A stretch of DNA of 64,000 nucleotides. Origin: JAABVY01 sp964627935 (lineage in GTDB: Bacteria; Zixibacteria; MSB-5A5; JAABVY01). The notes under the pieces are model-generated. The model had not been told where the DNA came from. It made no database searches and saw only the letters and a list, made by a program, of their open reading frames with translations. Position 1 is the stretch's first letter, and the number at the start of each line of letters is the position of its first letter. Both the position numbers and the translations under genes were made by a program. This document shows, one piece after another, positions 8,254 through 16,771 of the stretch. Location of the stretch: positions 1 through 64,000 of the forward strand of contig CAZVLB010000002.1 of assembly GCA_964627935.1 (NCBI GenBank). Reading direction: 5' to 3'.

Positions 8254-8772
8254 ATGAGACCTCAGAAACAGAGATTCGAACAGGACGGATTTGAATTAGA
8301 CGAACATGTGATTAACGTTAATCGCGTGGCCAAGGTTGTTAAGGGCGGTCGCAAATTCTCGTTTACCTCGCTGGTGGCGGTCGGTGACCGTAATGGTTCG
8401 GTCGGTATCGGCCTGGGTAAAGCGCTCGAGGTCTCGGGAGCGATTCACAAGGCTACCGACGCGGCCCGTAAGAATATGGCCAAGGTATCCATGGTCGGAG
8501 GCACTATCCCGCATCAGATAGTGGGTAAATTCGGCGCGGCACGTGTGCTTCTGCGTCCGGCCTCTCCCGGCACCGGGATTATCGCCGGAGCCGGAGTCAG
8601 GGCCATCATGCAGGCCGCCGGTATTCAGGATATCCTGACCAAATCGCTGGGATCGTCAAATCCTCAGAATATTGTCAAGGCAGCCATGAACGGGCTGAAG
8701 AATCTTAGAACCGAAGAAGAAGCCCTGGCTTTCAGGGAAATAGAACCGGAGAATAAGTCTGATGCCAGGTAA
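8254..8772 (+). CDS. rpsE: 30S ribosomal protein S5
   Basis: The 172-residue product contains the S5 double-stranded RNA-binding fold with VNRVAKVVKGGRKFSF near residue 22 and the glycine-rich GDRNGSVGIGLGKA loop. S5 contributes to decoding accuracy and mRNA helicase activity at the entry tunnel. The end overlaps rpmD by 11 bases. Confidence 0.97.
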   Translation: MRPQKQRFEQDGFELDEHVINVNRVAKVVKGGRKFSFTSLVAVGDRNGSVGIGLGKALEVSGAIHKATDAARKNMAKVSMVGGTIPHQIVGKFGAARVLLRPASPGTGIIAGAGVRAIMQAAGIQDILTKSLGSSNPQNIVKAAMNGLKNLRTEEEALAFREIEPENKSDAR

Positions 8773-8944
8773 GTTGAAAATTACTCAGGTTAAATCGCTG
8801 AGCGGAAGAATTCAGAAGCACAGGCGTACTATCGAAGCGCTGGGATTGCGCAGAATTCGTCATTCCGTGGTACATGATGATACTCCCCAGATTCGCGGTA
8901 TGATCAGGTCGGTTTCATTTATGGTGGAAGTGGAGGAGGTATAA
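8762..8944 (+). CDS. rpmD: 50S ribosomal protein L30
   Basis: The 60-residue product fits bacterial L30, with the KLKITQVKSLSGR start and the LGLRRIRHSVVHDDTPQIRG core. It overlaps the rpsE end by 11 bases, and rplO follows directly with no gap, so the three genes are coupled. L30 binds 5S/23S rRNA near the central protuberance. Confidence 0.95.
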   Translation: MPGKLKITQVKSLSGRIQKHRRTIEALGLRRIRHSVVHDDTPQIRGMIRSVSFMVEVEEV

Positions 8945-9388
8945 ATGAGTCTGCACGAATTGAAGAAACCTGCCGGTTCAACCAGGGATAGAAAACGCGT
9001 AGCGCGCGGCGCAAGTTGCGGTCAGGGCGGTCAGGGCGGAAGAGGCCATAAGGGCCAGCGTTCACGTTCCGGCTCCAAGAAAAGACCGTGGAATGAGGGC
9101 GGTCAGATGCCCTTGGCGCGCAGGATACCCAAACGCGGTTTCGTTAATCCCAACAAAGTTGAATTCCAACTGGTCAAAACCGGCGATCTGGCCAGAAAAT
9201 TTACCGAGCCGGGCGTTGTGAAACCCGAGGAGCTGAAAGCCGCCGGATTGATTAAATCAACTGCCAAACCGATCAAGGTTCTGGCCGGAGGCGAGCTTGA
9301 AGTCGGGCTCACGATTTACGCCCAGGCCTTCTCTAAATCTGCCGAGGAGATGATCTCCAGGGCGGGTGGAAAGGCGGAAAGAATATAG
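8945..9388 (+). CDS. rplO: 50S ribosomal protein L15
   Basis: The 147-residue product has the glycine/arginine-rich N-terminal region (KRVARGASCGQGGQGGRGHK) and the MPLARRIPKRGFVN motif near 56. L15 is a late assembly protein at the base of the central protuberance. Its TAG stop shares a base with the secY GTG start. Confidence 0.96.
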   Translation: MSLHELKKPAGSTRDRKRVARGASCGQGGQGGRGHKGQRSRSGSKKRPWNEGGQMPLARRIPKRGFVNPNKVEFQLVKTGDLARKFTEPGVVKPEELKAAGLIKSTAKPIKVLAGGELEVGLTIYAQAFSKSAEEMISRAGGKAERI

Positions 9389-10707
9389 TGCTGGAGACAT
9401 TCAGAAACGTATTCAAAATCAAGGAATTGCGTAACCGAATCCTGTTTACGTTGGGGATTCTGGTCGTTTATCGCATCGGTGGTCATATCCCCACCCCCGG
9501 TATCGATGGCAATGCACTGTTTTCTTTCTTTAACAGGCCGGAGGGTAGCGGGACACTCTTTGGACTTTTTGACCTTTTCGTAGGCGGAGCCTTTACCAAG
9601 GCAACTATTTTCTCATTAGGTATTATGCCATACATCTCCGCCTCGATTATCCTCCAGCTTCTGGGACCGGTGGTGCCATACTTGCAGAAGCTGCAGAAAG
9701 AGGGTGAGGAAGGTCGACGCAAAATTACTCAATATACACGTTACGGCACGGTGCTGATTGCGGCACTGCAGGCTTACGGTACTTCTGTATTCCTGCAGTC
9801 GCTCAACGCCCAGACAGGTACCATGATAGTTACCAATCCGGGCCTTGGTTTTCAGATGCTGACCGTGCTGACATTCACGACCGGTACGATATTTATCATG
9901 TGGCTGGGTGAGAAAATCACCGAGAAGGGTATCGGTAATGGTATCTCGTTAATCATTTTCATAGGTATTGTGGCGCGGATTGTGCCCGGTACTATGGGTG
10001 AGATTCAGAAGATTATTCTGGATCCGGGCCGTATCGCCGGTGCCATAGTTATACTGGCCCTGATGGTTGCTGTGATCGCCTCCGTAATCATGGTTACGCG
10101 CGCTCAGCGCCGCATCCCCGTGCAGTATGCCAAGAGAGTTGTAGGACGCAAGGTCTACGGCGGACAGGCCACCCATCTGCCTCTATCGGTAAATACCGCC
10201 GGTGTTATTCCGATCATCTTCGCTCAGTCGATCATGTTCGCGCCGCAGACAATCGCGACATTCTTCCCGGGATCGGGAATCGCTGAGTTTATGCAGATAC
10301 ATTTCAATTTTACATCCGTGCTGTATAACCTTGTTTATGGCATGGTGATCGTGTTCTTCGCCTTCTTCTATACTGCTATCGTGATTAATCCGGTGCAGCT
10401 GGCGGACAATATGAAGAGCCAGGGAGGTTTTATACCCGGCAAACGGCCCGGCAAGGCCACTGCCGATTATATTGATAAGGTATTAACTCGAATAACCCTG
10501 CCCGGCGCCATATTCTTCGCCCTGATCGCCGTTATGCCGAACTTCCTGATGGGATACGCGGGAATGCAGTTCTATTTCGGTGGTACATCCGTGCTGATTA
10601 TGGTAGGTGTGGCCCTCGATACGCTGCAGCAGATCGAGTCTCATCTGCTCATGCGCCATTATGATGGCTTCATTAAAAAAGGTAAGATTCGTGGGAGGTC
10701 AATGTAG
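9388..10707 (+). CDS. secY: Protein translocase subunit SecY
   Basis: GTG at 9388 gives 439 residues, the usual SecY length, with about ten hydrophobic segments. Diagnostic sequences are GGHIPTPGID (near residue 32), the plug and TM2 region ending GIMPYISASII, and the cytosolic loop RRIPVQYAKR near 240. SecY forms the membrane channel for signal-peptide-bearing and membrane proteins. The one-base overlap with rplO and the position before adk are typical of the spc operon. Confidence 0.97.
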   Translation: MLETFRNVFKIKELRNRILFTLGILVVYRIGGHIPTPGIDGNALFSFFNRPEGSGTLFGLFDLFVGGAFTKATIFSLGIMPYISASIILQLLGPVVPYLQKLQKEGEEGRRKITQYTRYGTVLIAALQAYGTSVFLQSLNAQTGTMIVTNPGLGFQMLTVLTFTTGTIFIMWLGEKITEKGIGNGISLIIFIGIVARIVPGTMGEIQKIILDPGRIAGAIVILALMVAVIASVIMVTRAQRRIPVQYAKRVVGRKVYGGQATHLPLSVNTAGVIPIIFAQSIMFAPQTIATFFPGSGIAEFMQIHFNFTSVLYNLVYGMVIVFFAFFYTAIVINPVQLADNMKSQGGFIPGKRPGKATADYIDKVLTRITLPGAIFFALIAVMPNFLMGYAGMQFYFGGTSVLIMVGVALDTLQQIESHLLMRHYDGFIKKGKIRGRSM

Positions 10708-10709
10708 AT

Positions 10710-11354
10710 ATGTTGCTGGTTATGTTAGGCCCTCCGGGGTCCGGTAAGGGTACGCAGGCGGCCAGGCTGGCCAAAGAGCTGGATCTGAAACATCTTTCGA
10801 CCGGCGATATGCTCAGGTCGGCGCTTAAAAATGAAACCGAACTGGGACTCAAGGCCAAAGAATATATGGAAAAGGGAAATCTGGTACCGGACAGCCTGAT
10901 CCTTGATATGATCAAAGAGACAATCACTCAGGACAAAGGCAAGGGATTCATCTTTGACGGTTTCCCGCGCACTATTCCCCAGGCTGAGGGCCTGGATACG
11001 ATGCTGGCCGGTGAGGGCCGTAATCTGGATAAGGCGCTGAACCTGGATGTCTCCGATCAGGAAGTGATCAACAGGCTTTCAGGAAGGTTTTTCTGCCCGC
11101 AGTGCCAGCGCACATATAATTATCCCTCGAACCTGCCCAAAACCGAGGGCAAATGTGATGACTGCGGTGTCGATTTGCAGAAGCGCAAGGATGATACCGA
11201 GGATGTCGTTAAAAACAGGCTCGAGGTTTACAAGAAGCAGACCGAGCCATTGATTGGCTATTACAAGGACAAATCTATCCTGGTTGATGTTGACGGTGAG
11301 CGTGAGATTAATACGATCTTTAGCGACCTGGTATCATTGACCAAGGAGAATTAA
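10710..11354 (+). CDS. adk: Adenylate kinase, zinc-lid type
   Basis: The 214-residue enzyme interconverts AMP + ATP and 2 ADP. The P-loop GPPGSGKGTQA is at residues 7-17 and the AMP-binding DGFPRT lies near 84. The LID domain carries two CxxC pairs (CPQC near 130 and CDDC near 149), which should hold a structural zinc. The downstream partners map and infA follow the common secY-adk-map-infA order. Confidence 0.97.
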   Translation: MLLVMLGPPGSGKGTQAARLAKELDLKHLSTGDMLRSALKNETELGLKAKEYMEKGNLVPDSLILDMIKETITQDKGKGFIFDGFPRTIPQAEGLDTMLAGEGRNLDKALNLDVSDQEVINRLSGRFFCPQCQRTYNYPSNLPKTEGKCDDCGVDLQKRKDDTEDVVKNRLEVYKKQTEPLIGYYKDKSILVDVDGEREINTIFSDLVSLTKEN

Positions 11355-11367
11355 ATAAAGGGGCCCT

Positions 11368-12117
11368 ATGATAGAGCTCAAAGGGCCAATGGATATCGAA
11401 AAGATGCGTGAGGCCGGCAGGATTGTCGCCCTCACCCATAAACTCGTAAAGGAGGAAGCTAAGCCGGGCATTTCCACTCTCAAGCTGGATAAGATGGCTG
11501 AGGAGTATATCAGGTCCGAGGGCGGTACGCCCACTTTCCTGAATTATAACGGCTACCCGGCGTCACTTTGTATCTCAATCGACAGCGAGGTCGTTCACGG
11601 CATACCCTCGAAGAAACGAATTATTGAGGAGGGGATGCTTGTCTCGGTCGATGTCGGCGTAACCAAAGACGGTTTTATCGGCGATGCCGCCAGGTCGTTT
11701 TTTATCGGTGAAACGCCGCAGATAGCACAAAAGTTACTGGATACAACCAAAGCGGCGCTGGATAATGGAATAGCTCAGGCCAAAGCAGGGAACTTTCTGG
11801 GAGACATATCGTTTGCTATACAGAAGACAGCAGAGGATAACGGCTTTTCGGTCGTACGAGACCTGGTCGGCCACGGTGTCGGCAGACGGCTGCATGAAGA
11901 ACCCCAGGTTCCTAATTACGGTAAACCAAAAACCGGCGTAAAATTACAGGCCGGCATGACCCTGGCGATCGAGCCTATGGTCAATGTCGGGACCTGGATG
12001 ATAAAGATTTTGGATGATGACTGGACGGCGGTAACCAGCGACGGTTCGCTGTCCGCTCATTTTGAGAATACGATTCATATTTCAGAGAAAGGACCGGAGA
12101 TCCTGACAGAGATCTAA
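11368..12117 (+). CDS. map: Methionine aminopeptidase, type I
   Basis: The 249-residue protein removes N-terminal methionine from new proteins. Metal-ligand motifs are visible in order: VDVGV and GDAARSF (two Asp), GHGVGRRLHEEP (His), AIEPMVN (Glu) and HFENTIH (Glu). There is no N-terminal zinc-finger extension. infA follows four bases after the stop. Confidence 0.96.
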   Translation: MIELKGPMDIEKMREAGRIVALTHKLVKEEAKPGISTLKLDKMAEEYIRSEGGTPTFLNYNGYPASLCISIDSEVVHGIPSKKRIIEEGMLVSVDVGVTKDGFIGDAARSFFIGETPQIAQKLLDTTKAALDNGIAQAKAGNFLGDISFAIQKTAEDNGFSVVRDLVGHGVGRRLHEEPQVPNYGKPKTGVKLQAGMTLAIEPMVNVGTWMIKILDDDWTAVTSDGSLSAHFENTIHISEKGPEILTEI

Positions 12118-12120
12118 TTT

Positions 12121-12339
12121 ATGGCGAAAGAAGAAGCGATTAAAGTCGAAGGGAAAGTCATCGAGCCTCTTCCCAATGCTATGTTTCGGGTGGAACTCTC
12201 CAACGGACATGTTGTAACAGCTCATATATCGGGGAAGATGCGCATGAATTTCATCAAGATACTTCCCGGAGATAAAGTGACACTTGAACTTTCGCCCTAT
12301 GATCTGAGTAAGGGCCGAATCATCTACCGGTACAAATAG
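12121..12339 (+). CDS. infA: Translation initiation factor IF-1
   Basis: The 72-residue protein is a single OB-fold of exactly the family length. It contains the conserved EGKVIEPLPNAMFRVEL start and the KMRMNFIKILPGDKV segment. IF-1 blocks the A-site during initiation. It lies between map and rpmJ as in many bacteria. Confidence 0.97.
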   Translation: MAKEEAIKVEGKVIEPLPNAMFRVELSNGHVVTAHISGKMRMNFIKILPGDKVTLELSPYDLSKGRIIYRYK

Positions 12340-12370
12340 AATTTAAGTTATTGTTGATAGAGAGGATCTA

Positions 12371-12484
12371 ATGAAAGTCAGGTCATCCATAAAGAAGCGA
12401 TGCGAACATTGCAAGATCATACGGCGCCGGGGTGTACTGCGGGTTATCTGCAAGAATCCTCGCCACAAACAGAAACAGGGCTAA
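12371..12484 (+). CDS. rpmJ: 50S ribosomal protein L36
   Basis: A 37-codon gene: MKVRSSIKKRCEHCKIIRR, then GVLRVICKNPRHKQKQG. Cys11, Cys14, Cys27 and His32 form the zinc site of the C+ form of L36. An AGAGGATCT purine stretch precedes the ATG. L36 organises 23S rRNA near the GTPase centre. Ten bases separate it from rpsM. Confidence 0.95.
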   Translation: MKVRSSIKKRCEHCKIIRRRGVLRVICKNPRHKQKQG

Positions 12485-12493
12485 GGAGGAAAT

Positions 12494-12874
12494 GTGGCTC
12501 GTTTAGCAGGTGTTGATCTACCCAGAGATAAACGTATAGATATCGCGTTGACATATATATATGGTGTGGGACGTACGACCGCCGAAGAAATTGTCAAAAA
12601 AACCGGCGTTGATCCCTCCACCCGGGTTCATTCACTGTCCGAGGAAGATGTCAGCAAGTTGCGCGCTGAGCTTGATAACTACAGGGTCGAAGGTGTGCTC
12701 CGCGGCGAGGTTATGATGAACATCAAGCGCCTGATAGATATCGGCTCCTATCGCGGTTTGCGTCACAGGCGCGGTCTGCCGGTACATGGTCAGCGTACCA
12801 AGACCAATTCCCGGACACGTAAGGGCCCCAGGAAAACAGTTGGCGGCAAAAAGAAAGCACCGTCACCGAAATAA
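12494..12874 (+). CDS. rpsM: 30S ribosomal protein S13
   Basis: GTG at 12494, just after AAGGAGG, gives 126 residues. The start ARLAGVDLPRDKRIDIALTY and the C-terminal GLPVHGQRTKTNSRTRKGPR stretch are typical of S13, which contacts the P-site tRNA and the L5 bridge. This is the first gene of the alpha-operon part. Confidence 0.97.
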   Translation: MARLAGVDLPRDKRIDIALTYIYGVGRTTAEEIVKKTGVDPSTRVHSLSEEDVSKLRAELDNYRVEGVLRGEVMMNIKRLIDIGSYRGLRHRRGLPVHGQRTKTNSRTRKGPRKTVGGKKKAPSPK

Positions 12875-12897
12875 TATCGAAACTGTGAGGATACTAA

Positions 12898-13290
12898 GTG
12901 GCTGATCCCAAGAAGAGAAAAGGCAAAAAGAAAGTTAAACGCGCCGAAGCGGTTGGCGTGGCTCACGTGAAGGCGACATTCAATAATACGCAGATCTGCA
13001 TCACTGACACCAAGGGTGGCGTGATCTCGTGGTCATCGGCCGGCAAAGTCGGTTTCAAGGGCTCCAAAAAGAGCACTCCGTTTGCCGCCCAGGTTGCCTC
13101 CGATGCTTCGGCAAAAGAGGCCATGGATGCCGGTGTCAGGAAAGTTGAAGTCTGGGTCAAGGGTCCCGGATCGGGACGTGAGGCCGCCATCAGGTCGCTT
13201 CAGGCAGCTGGATTGGAAATAACCGCAATTAGAGATGTTACTCCTATTCCGCATAACGGGTGCCGTCCCAAAAAGAGACGCAGGGTATAG
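12898..13290 (+). CDS. rpsK: 30S ribosomal protein S11
   Basis: GTG at 12898 gives 130 residues with the family motifs HVKATFNNTQICITDTKG, KGPGSGREAAIR and the C-terminal DVTPIPHNGCRPKKRRRV. S11 is on the 30S platform near the mRNA exit. A basic N-terminal stretch of about 18 residues precedes the fold. Confidence 0.97.
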   Translation: MADPKKRKGKKKVKRAEAVGVAHVKATFNNTQICITDTKGGVISWSSAGKVGFKGSKKSTPFAAQVASDASAKEAMDAGVRKVEVWVKGPGSGREAAIRSLQAAGLEITAIRDVTPIPHNGCRPKKRRRV

Positions 13291-13302
13291 AAAGGATTAC
13301 AG

Positions 13303-13932
13303 ATGGCAAGATATCGCGGAAGCGTATGTAGATTATGTAGACGAGAAGGCGAGAAGCTGTACCTGAAAGGCTCCCGCTGTTACAGCGAGAAATGCGCCAT
13401 TGAGCGCAGAAATTTCCCGCCCGGACAGCATGGCTTCGGGATGAGGCGTAAGATCTCCGATTATGGCGTGCAGCTTCGTGAGAAGCAGAAAGTTAAAAGA
13501 ATTTACGGCCTTCTGGAAAAGCAGTTCCATGGCTACTATGTCAAGGCCACCCGTCAGTTGGGTGTGACCGGTGAGAACCTTCTCGTTCTGCTGGAAAGCC
13601 GTTTGGATAACACCGTTTATCGCCTTGGATTTGCTCCTTCGCGCAAGTCGGCCAGGCAGCTGGTTCGTCACAGACACTTCATGGTAAACGGACGAATTAC
13701 TGATATCCCTTCATATCAGCTGAAACCCGGGGATGTCATCAAGGTCAGAGAAAAGAGCAAGAGCCTGGATATTATCCATATGGCCCTGAGAGATTCTGAG
13801 CGTATGGTTGATCTGCCCTGGCTCAGTCTCAATAAGGCCAATCTCGAGGGACAGATAACCGAAAGGCCCAAGCGTGAAGATATTCCGCTTACCGTTAAGG
13901 AACAGCTTATTGTTGAGCTTTATTCGAAGTAA
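13303..13932 (+). CDS. rpsD: 30S ribosomal protein S4, zinc-containing form
   Basis: The 209-residue product has CRLC near residue 9 and two further cysteines near 26 and 31, matching the zinc (C+) form of S4. The S4 RNA-binding domain lies around residues 98-160 (RLDNTVYRLGFAPSRKSARQ). S4 nucleates 30S assembly and in some bacteria represses the alpha operon. rpoA follows after 18 bases. Confidence 0.97.
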   Translation: MARYRGSVCRLCRREGEKLYLKGSRCYSEKCAIERRNFPPGQHGFGMRRKISDYGVQLREKQKVKRIYGLLEKQFHGYYVKATRQLGVTGENLLVLLESRLDNTVYRLGFAPSRKSARQLVRHRHFMVNGRITDIPSYQLKPGDVIKVREKSKSLDIIHMALRDSERMVDLPWLSLNKANLEGQITERPKREDIPLTVKEQLIVELYSK

Positions 13933-13950
13933 TCTTGGAGGCGTTATAAT

Positions 13951-14940
13951 ATGAAATGGAAACCGTTGACAATGCCCAAGGAAGTGGTAAAGGAAACCTC
14001 TACCGAATCTCCTTTCTTCACCAGGTTCGTGTTCGAACCGCTGGAGCGTGGATTCGGAACTACTGTGGGTAACGCCCTCCGTAGAGTGCTTCTGGCATCG
14101 ATTCATGGCGCGGCGGTTACCTCGGTGCGAGTCGAGAATGTGCTGCATGAGTTCAGCACGATCGATGGTGTCTATGAGGATGTGACCGATATTATTCTCA
14201 ATATCAAAAAGCTCTGGGTCAGGCTGGATGCCGATGAGCCCAGGACTATCACCCTCAACGCAAACAAGGCCGGCAAATATACAGCCGCCTCGATCGATAC
14301 CGGTGCCGATGTGACAATCATGAATCCCGATCTGCACATTGTCGAATTGACCAAGGATATCGATTTCAAGATGGAACTCGATATCGACACCGGCCGCGGC
14401 TATGTGCTGGCGGATGCCAACCGCAAGCAGGAAGCCCCGCTGGGAACGATCTTTGTCGATTCGCTCTTTTCACCTGTTGTAAGAGTCAACTATTCGGTTG
14501 AAAATACACGTGTTGGGCAGAGCACCGATTTCGATCGCCTGTTGATGGAAATCACCACCAATGGCGTGATTACGCCCGAGGATGCGCTCGGTTATGCGGC
14601 TAAAATCCTCAAGGATCATCTTATGCCGATGATTCATATCGATGAGGAAATCATCGAAGAGGAAGAGGAAGAAGAGGACGAGGAAACGCTCAGAATCCGT
14701 CAGCTCTTAAATACCCGCGTGGACGAGCTGGAGCTTTCGGTCAGGTCCTCCAACTGCCTGCGTGCGGCCAACATACAGACCCTGGCCGACCTGGTGCACA
14801 AAACCGAATCGGAAATGCTCAAGTACCGCAATTTCGGCAGAAAATCACTCACCGAGCTGAATGCAATTCTGGATGAACTCGGACTTTCATTCGGTATGGA
14901 CGTTGATAAATACTTTGAGAACCAAAAAGAGAAGAAGTAA
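13951..14940 (+). CDS. rpoA: RNA polymerase subunit alpha
   Basis: The 329-residue protein has the dimerisation domain with GFGTTVGNALRRVLLAS near residue 32 and the C-terminal domain (RVDELELSVRSSNCLRAANI near residue 254). The linker between the domains is unusually acidic, with IIEEEEEEEDEE around 233-244. Alpha assembles RNA polymerase and binds UP elements and activators. The stop shares one base with rplQ. Confidence 0.97.
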   Translation: MKWKPLTMPKEVVKETSTESPFFTRFVFEPLERGFGTTVGNALRRVLLASIHGAAVTSVRVENVLHEFSTIDGVYEDVTDIILNIKKLWVRLDADEPRTITLNANKAGKYTAASIDTGADVTIMNPDLHIVELTKDIDFKMELDIDTGRGYVLADANRKQEAPLGTIFVDSLFSPVVRVNYSVENTRVGQSTDFDRLLMEITTNGVITPEDALGYAAKILKDHLMPMIHIDEEIIEEEEEEEDEETLRIRQLLNTRVDELELSVRSSNCLRAANIQTLADLVHKTESEMLKYRNFGRKSLTELNAILDELGLSFGMDVDKYFENQKEKK

Positions 14941-15602
14941 TGAGACACGGCAAGAAGATACACAAGCTGGGCAGGCCGACAGAGCATCGTAAAGCTCTGC
15001 TCATAAATCTGGCCTCTGCGCTTATCACACACAAACAGATTGAGACAACCGATACAAAGGCCAAGGCCCTGAAACCCTATATCGACAAGCTGATTGCAAC
15101 TGCCAGCCAGGGAACTCTTCATGCCAAACGGCAGGTTGCCCGCACTCTTCCCAATAAGGCTGCATTCAAAGAGCTGTTCGAAAACGTTTTGCCCAAAATC
15201 GAGGGCCGTAATTCCGGTTTTTCGCGAATTATCAAAAATCGCGTACGCCGCGGTGATGGCGCGGCTATGTCGATCATACAGTTGATACTCGATGAAACGC
15301 CGGAAAAACGTGAAAAGAAGACGACGAAGAAAAAAGCCGCCCCCAAACCGGCTGAAACCAAACAGAAGGCCGAGGAAAAGCAGGCCACAGCCGAACCTGA
15401 ACCGGAAGAGGCTCAGGCCTCCGAAACAGCGGTAGCTGAGGAAACAGCTGTGGAGGAAACCGCCGCTGAGGAAACTCCGCAAGAGGAAAAGCTCGGGGCA
15501 GAGGCCGAAGCTGCTGAAGCTCCTGTAGCGGAAGAAGCTGCACAGGAAGAGGAAGCTCCGGCTGAGGAAAAGCCCGAAGAAGAAGAGGACAAAAAAGAGT
15601 AA
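14940..15602 (+). CDS. rplQ: 50S ribosomal protein L17 with long acidic tail
   Basis: Residues 1-120 are ordinary L17 (MRHGKKIHKLGRPTEHRKAL start, TDTKAKALKPYIDKLI). About 100 extra residues follow, first Lys-rich and then strongly acidic and built of Glu/Ala/Pro/Thr (for example EEAQASETAVAEETAVEE). The total is 220 against about 120-130 residues normally. It is the last gene before a strong terminator, so the tail is not a read-through artefact of an internal stop. Its role is unknown. Confidence 0.94.
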   Translation: MRHGKKIHKLGRPTEHRKALLINLASALITHKQIETTDTKAKALKPYIDKLIATASQGTLHAKRQVARTLPNKAAFKELFENVLPKIEGRNSGFSRIIKNRVRRGDGAAMSIIQLILDETPEKREKKTTKKKAAPKPAETKQKAEEKQATAEPEPEEAQASETAVAEETAVEETAAEETPQEEKLGAEAEAAEAPVAEEAAQEEEAPAEEKPEEEEDKKE

Positions 15603-15632
15603 TTTGCCCTTCAGACAATAGATATTAATCAA

Positions 15633-15666
15633 GGCGGTTTTTTTCTGAAAACCGCCTCTTTTTTTT
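15633..15666 (+). terminator. Rho-independent terminator of the ribosomal super-operon
   Basis: GGCGGTTTT (15633-15641) pairs perfectly with AAAACCGCC (15648-15656) around a six-base loop, and a T-rich tract runs to 15666. It lies 30 bases after the rplQ stop and separates the ribosomal operon from the flagellar operon. Confidence 0.93.
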
Positions 15667-15795
15667 GGTAACTTTTTCCCGTTTTCTGGAAAATTATTCC
15701 GCAAAAATAGTCCCGCCAAAAACCCCCGGTTCGGGCTTAACGCTGTATGTGTATGATGGGCATGCGATTACGAATACAATCCGGTGCATTTCAAA

Positions 15796-15812
15796 TTGGC
15801 ACAGGATTTGAT
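15796..15812 (+). promoter_or_regulatory. Sigma-54-like promoter of the flgB operon
   Basis: TTGGCAC (15796-15802) followed by TTGA (15808-15811) gives the GG-N10-GA layout, one base away from the GG-N10-GC hallmark of sigma-54 promoters. The flgB ATG is 23 bases beyond the -12 element. The much better match upstream of flgF has the same geometry (24 bases), which supports both. The imperfect -12 element lowers certainty. Confidence 0.5.
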
Positions 15813-15833
15813 TTAATCGGTACGGATAGTTTT

Positions 15834-16250
15834 ATGGGAAATCTGGTAAAAAATATAGTCTACACAAATTCATCGGCCAGGCATTACTCCAAATTGCTTG
15901 ACCTGTCGGCCCTGAAGCATAAGACGGCCGCTTCCAATATTGCCAATGCCGAAACGCCGGGATATAAGCGCAAAACTTTCGATTTCGACAGCGAATTGCG
16001 CAAATCCATGGAGGAACCGCGCTTAAAGCCAGTCGAATCTCATCAGCGCCATATACCATTGAGCAATTCCGGCGGCCGTCCGCCACGTGTAATCGAAGTC
16101 GACAGGAGCATCAATTCCACCGGCATAAACAGTGTGGATATAGACCAGGAGATGTCGGATCTGGCCCAGAATCAGTTGATTTATCAATATGGTTCCAAGA
16201 TGATCAAAAAGAAATTCGAGGGACTCAGGGATGCTATCAAAGGCAGGTAA
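15834..16250 (+). CDS. flgB: Flagellar basal-body rod protein FlgB
   Basis: The 138-residue product forms the proximal rod just outside the MS ring. The hallmark AASNIANAETPGYKRK is near residue 36. The frame is open upstream to 15747, but the ATG at 15834 gives the normal FlgB length and lies just past the sigma-54-like site, so the longer start is unlikely. The C-terminus overlaps flgC. It is the first gene of the flgBC-fliE-J operon. The Shine-Dalgarno is weak (GGA only). Confidence 0.92.
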   Translation: MGNLVKNIVYTNSSARHYSKLLDLSALKHKTAASNIANAETPGYKRKTFDFDSELRKSMEEPRLKPVESHQRHIPLSNSGGRPPRVIEVDRSINSTGINSVDIDQEMSDLAQNQLIYQYGSKMIKKKFEGLRDAIKGR

Positions 16251-16255
16251 TGTAT

Positions 16256-16750
16256 ATGAGTGATCTGTTTTCATCATTAAAGATTTCCGGTGCGGGGCTT
16301 TCGATCAACAGGCGCAAGCTCAATGTCACCGCCGAGAATATCGCCAATGCGGAAACCACTCGCACAAAAAACGGCGGTCCTTATCGCCGCAAACAGGTTG
16401 TCATTACGGGCGTCGACCAGCCTGTGGATTTCAACAGCGAACTGCAAAAACAGCGTGTAAACCTGAGCCGCACAAGCATCAGGCATTTTCCGGAGAGCCG
16501 TCCGCGCATCAACAGCGGTCTGGATATAACAATGCCGCAGTCCTATGAGGCCGTGGATCCGAGAAATGAAGTCAAGATGGTCTACGACCCGTCTCATCCG
16601 GATGCCAATCAGGATGGTTTCGTGGAGATGCCGGATATCAATATTATAGTTGAGATGGTTAACATGATGACCGCCCAGCGCGGTTATGAGGCCAATGCCA
16701 CGACTTTGGAGGCTACCAAGAATATCTATGGCGCGGCTATGGATATATAA
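16256..16750 (+). CDS. flgC: Flagellar basal-body rod protein FlgC
   Basis: The 164-residue rod protein has the N-terminal NVTAENIANAETTRT motif and the C-terminal DINIIVEMVNMMTAQRGYEAN signature shared by rod and hook proteins. An ATG at 16250 also overlaps the flgB stop, but the ATG at 16256 is eight bases after AGGCAGG and is preferred. It is somewhat longer than the usual 135-150 residues. Confidence 0.93.
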   Translation: MSDLFSSLKISGAGLSINRRKLNVTAENIANAETTRTKNGGPYRRKQVVITGVDQPVDFNSELQKQRVNLSRTSIRHFPESRPRINSGLDITMPQSYEAVDPRNEVKMVYDPSHPDANQDGFVEMPDINIIVEMVNMMTAQRGYEANATTLEATKNIYGAAMDI

Positions 16751-16771
16751 AGGAGTAGAAGCGGAGGGAAT

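Noticed and set aside
14700..15719. 339-residue minus-strand open frame opposite rpoA/rplQ
   Set aside because: Shadow frame produced by the repetitive acidic tail of L17; Leu/Ser/Phe/Arg-rich with no family signature.
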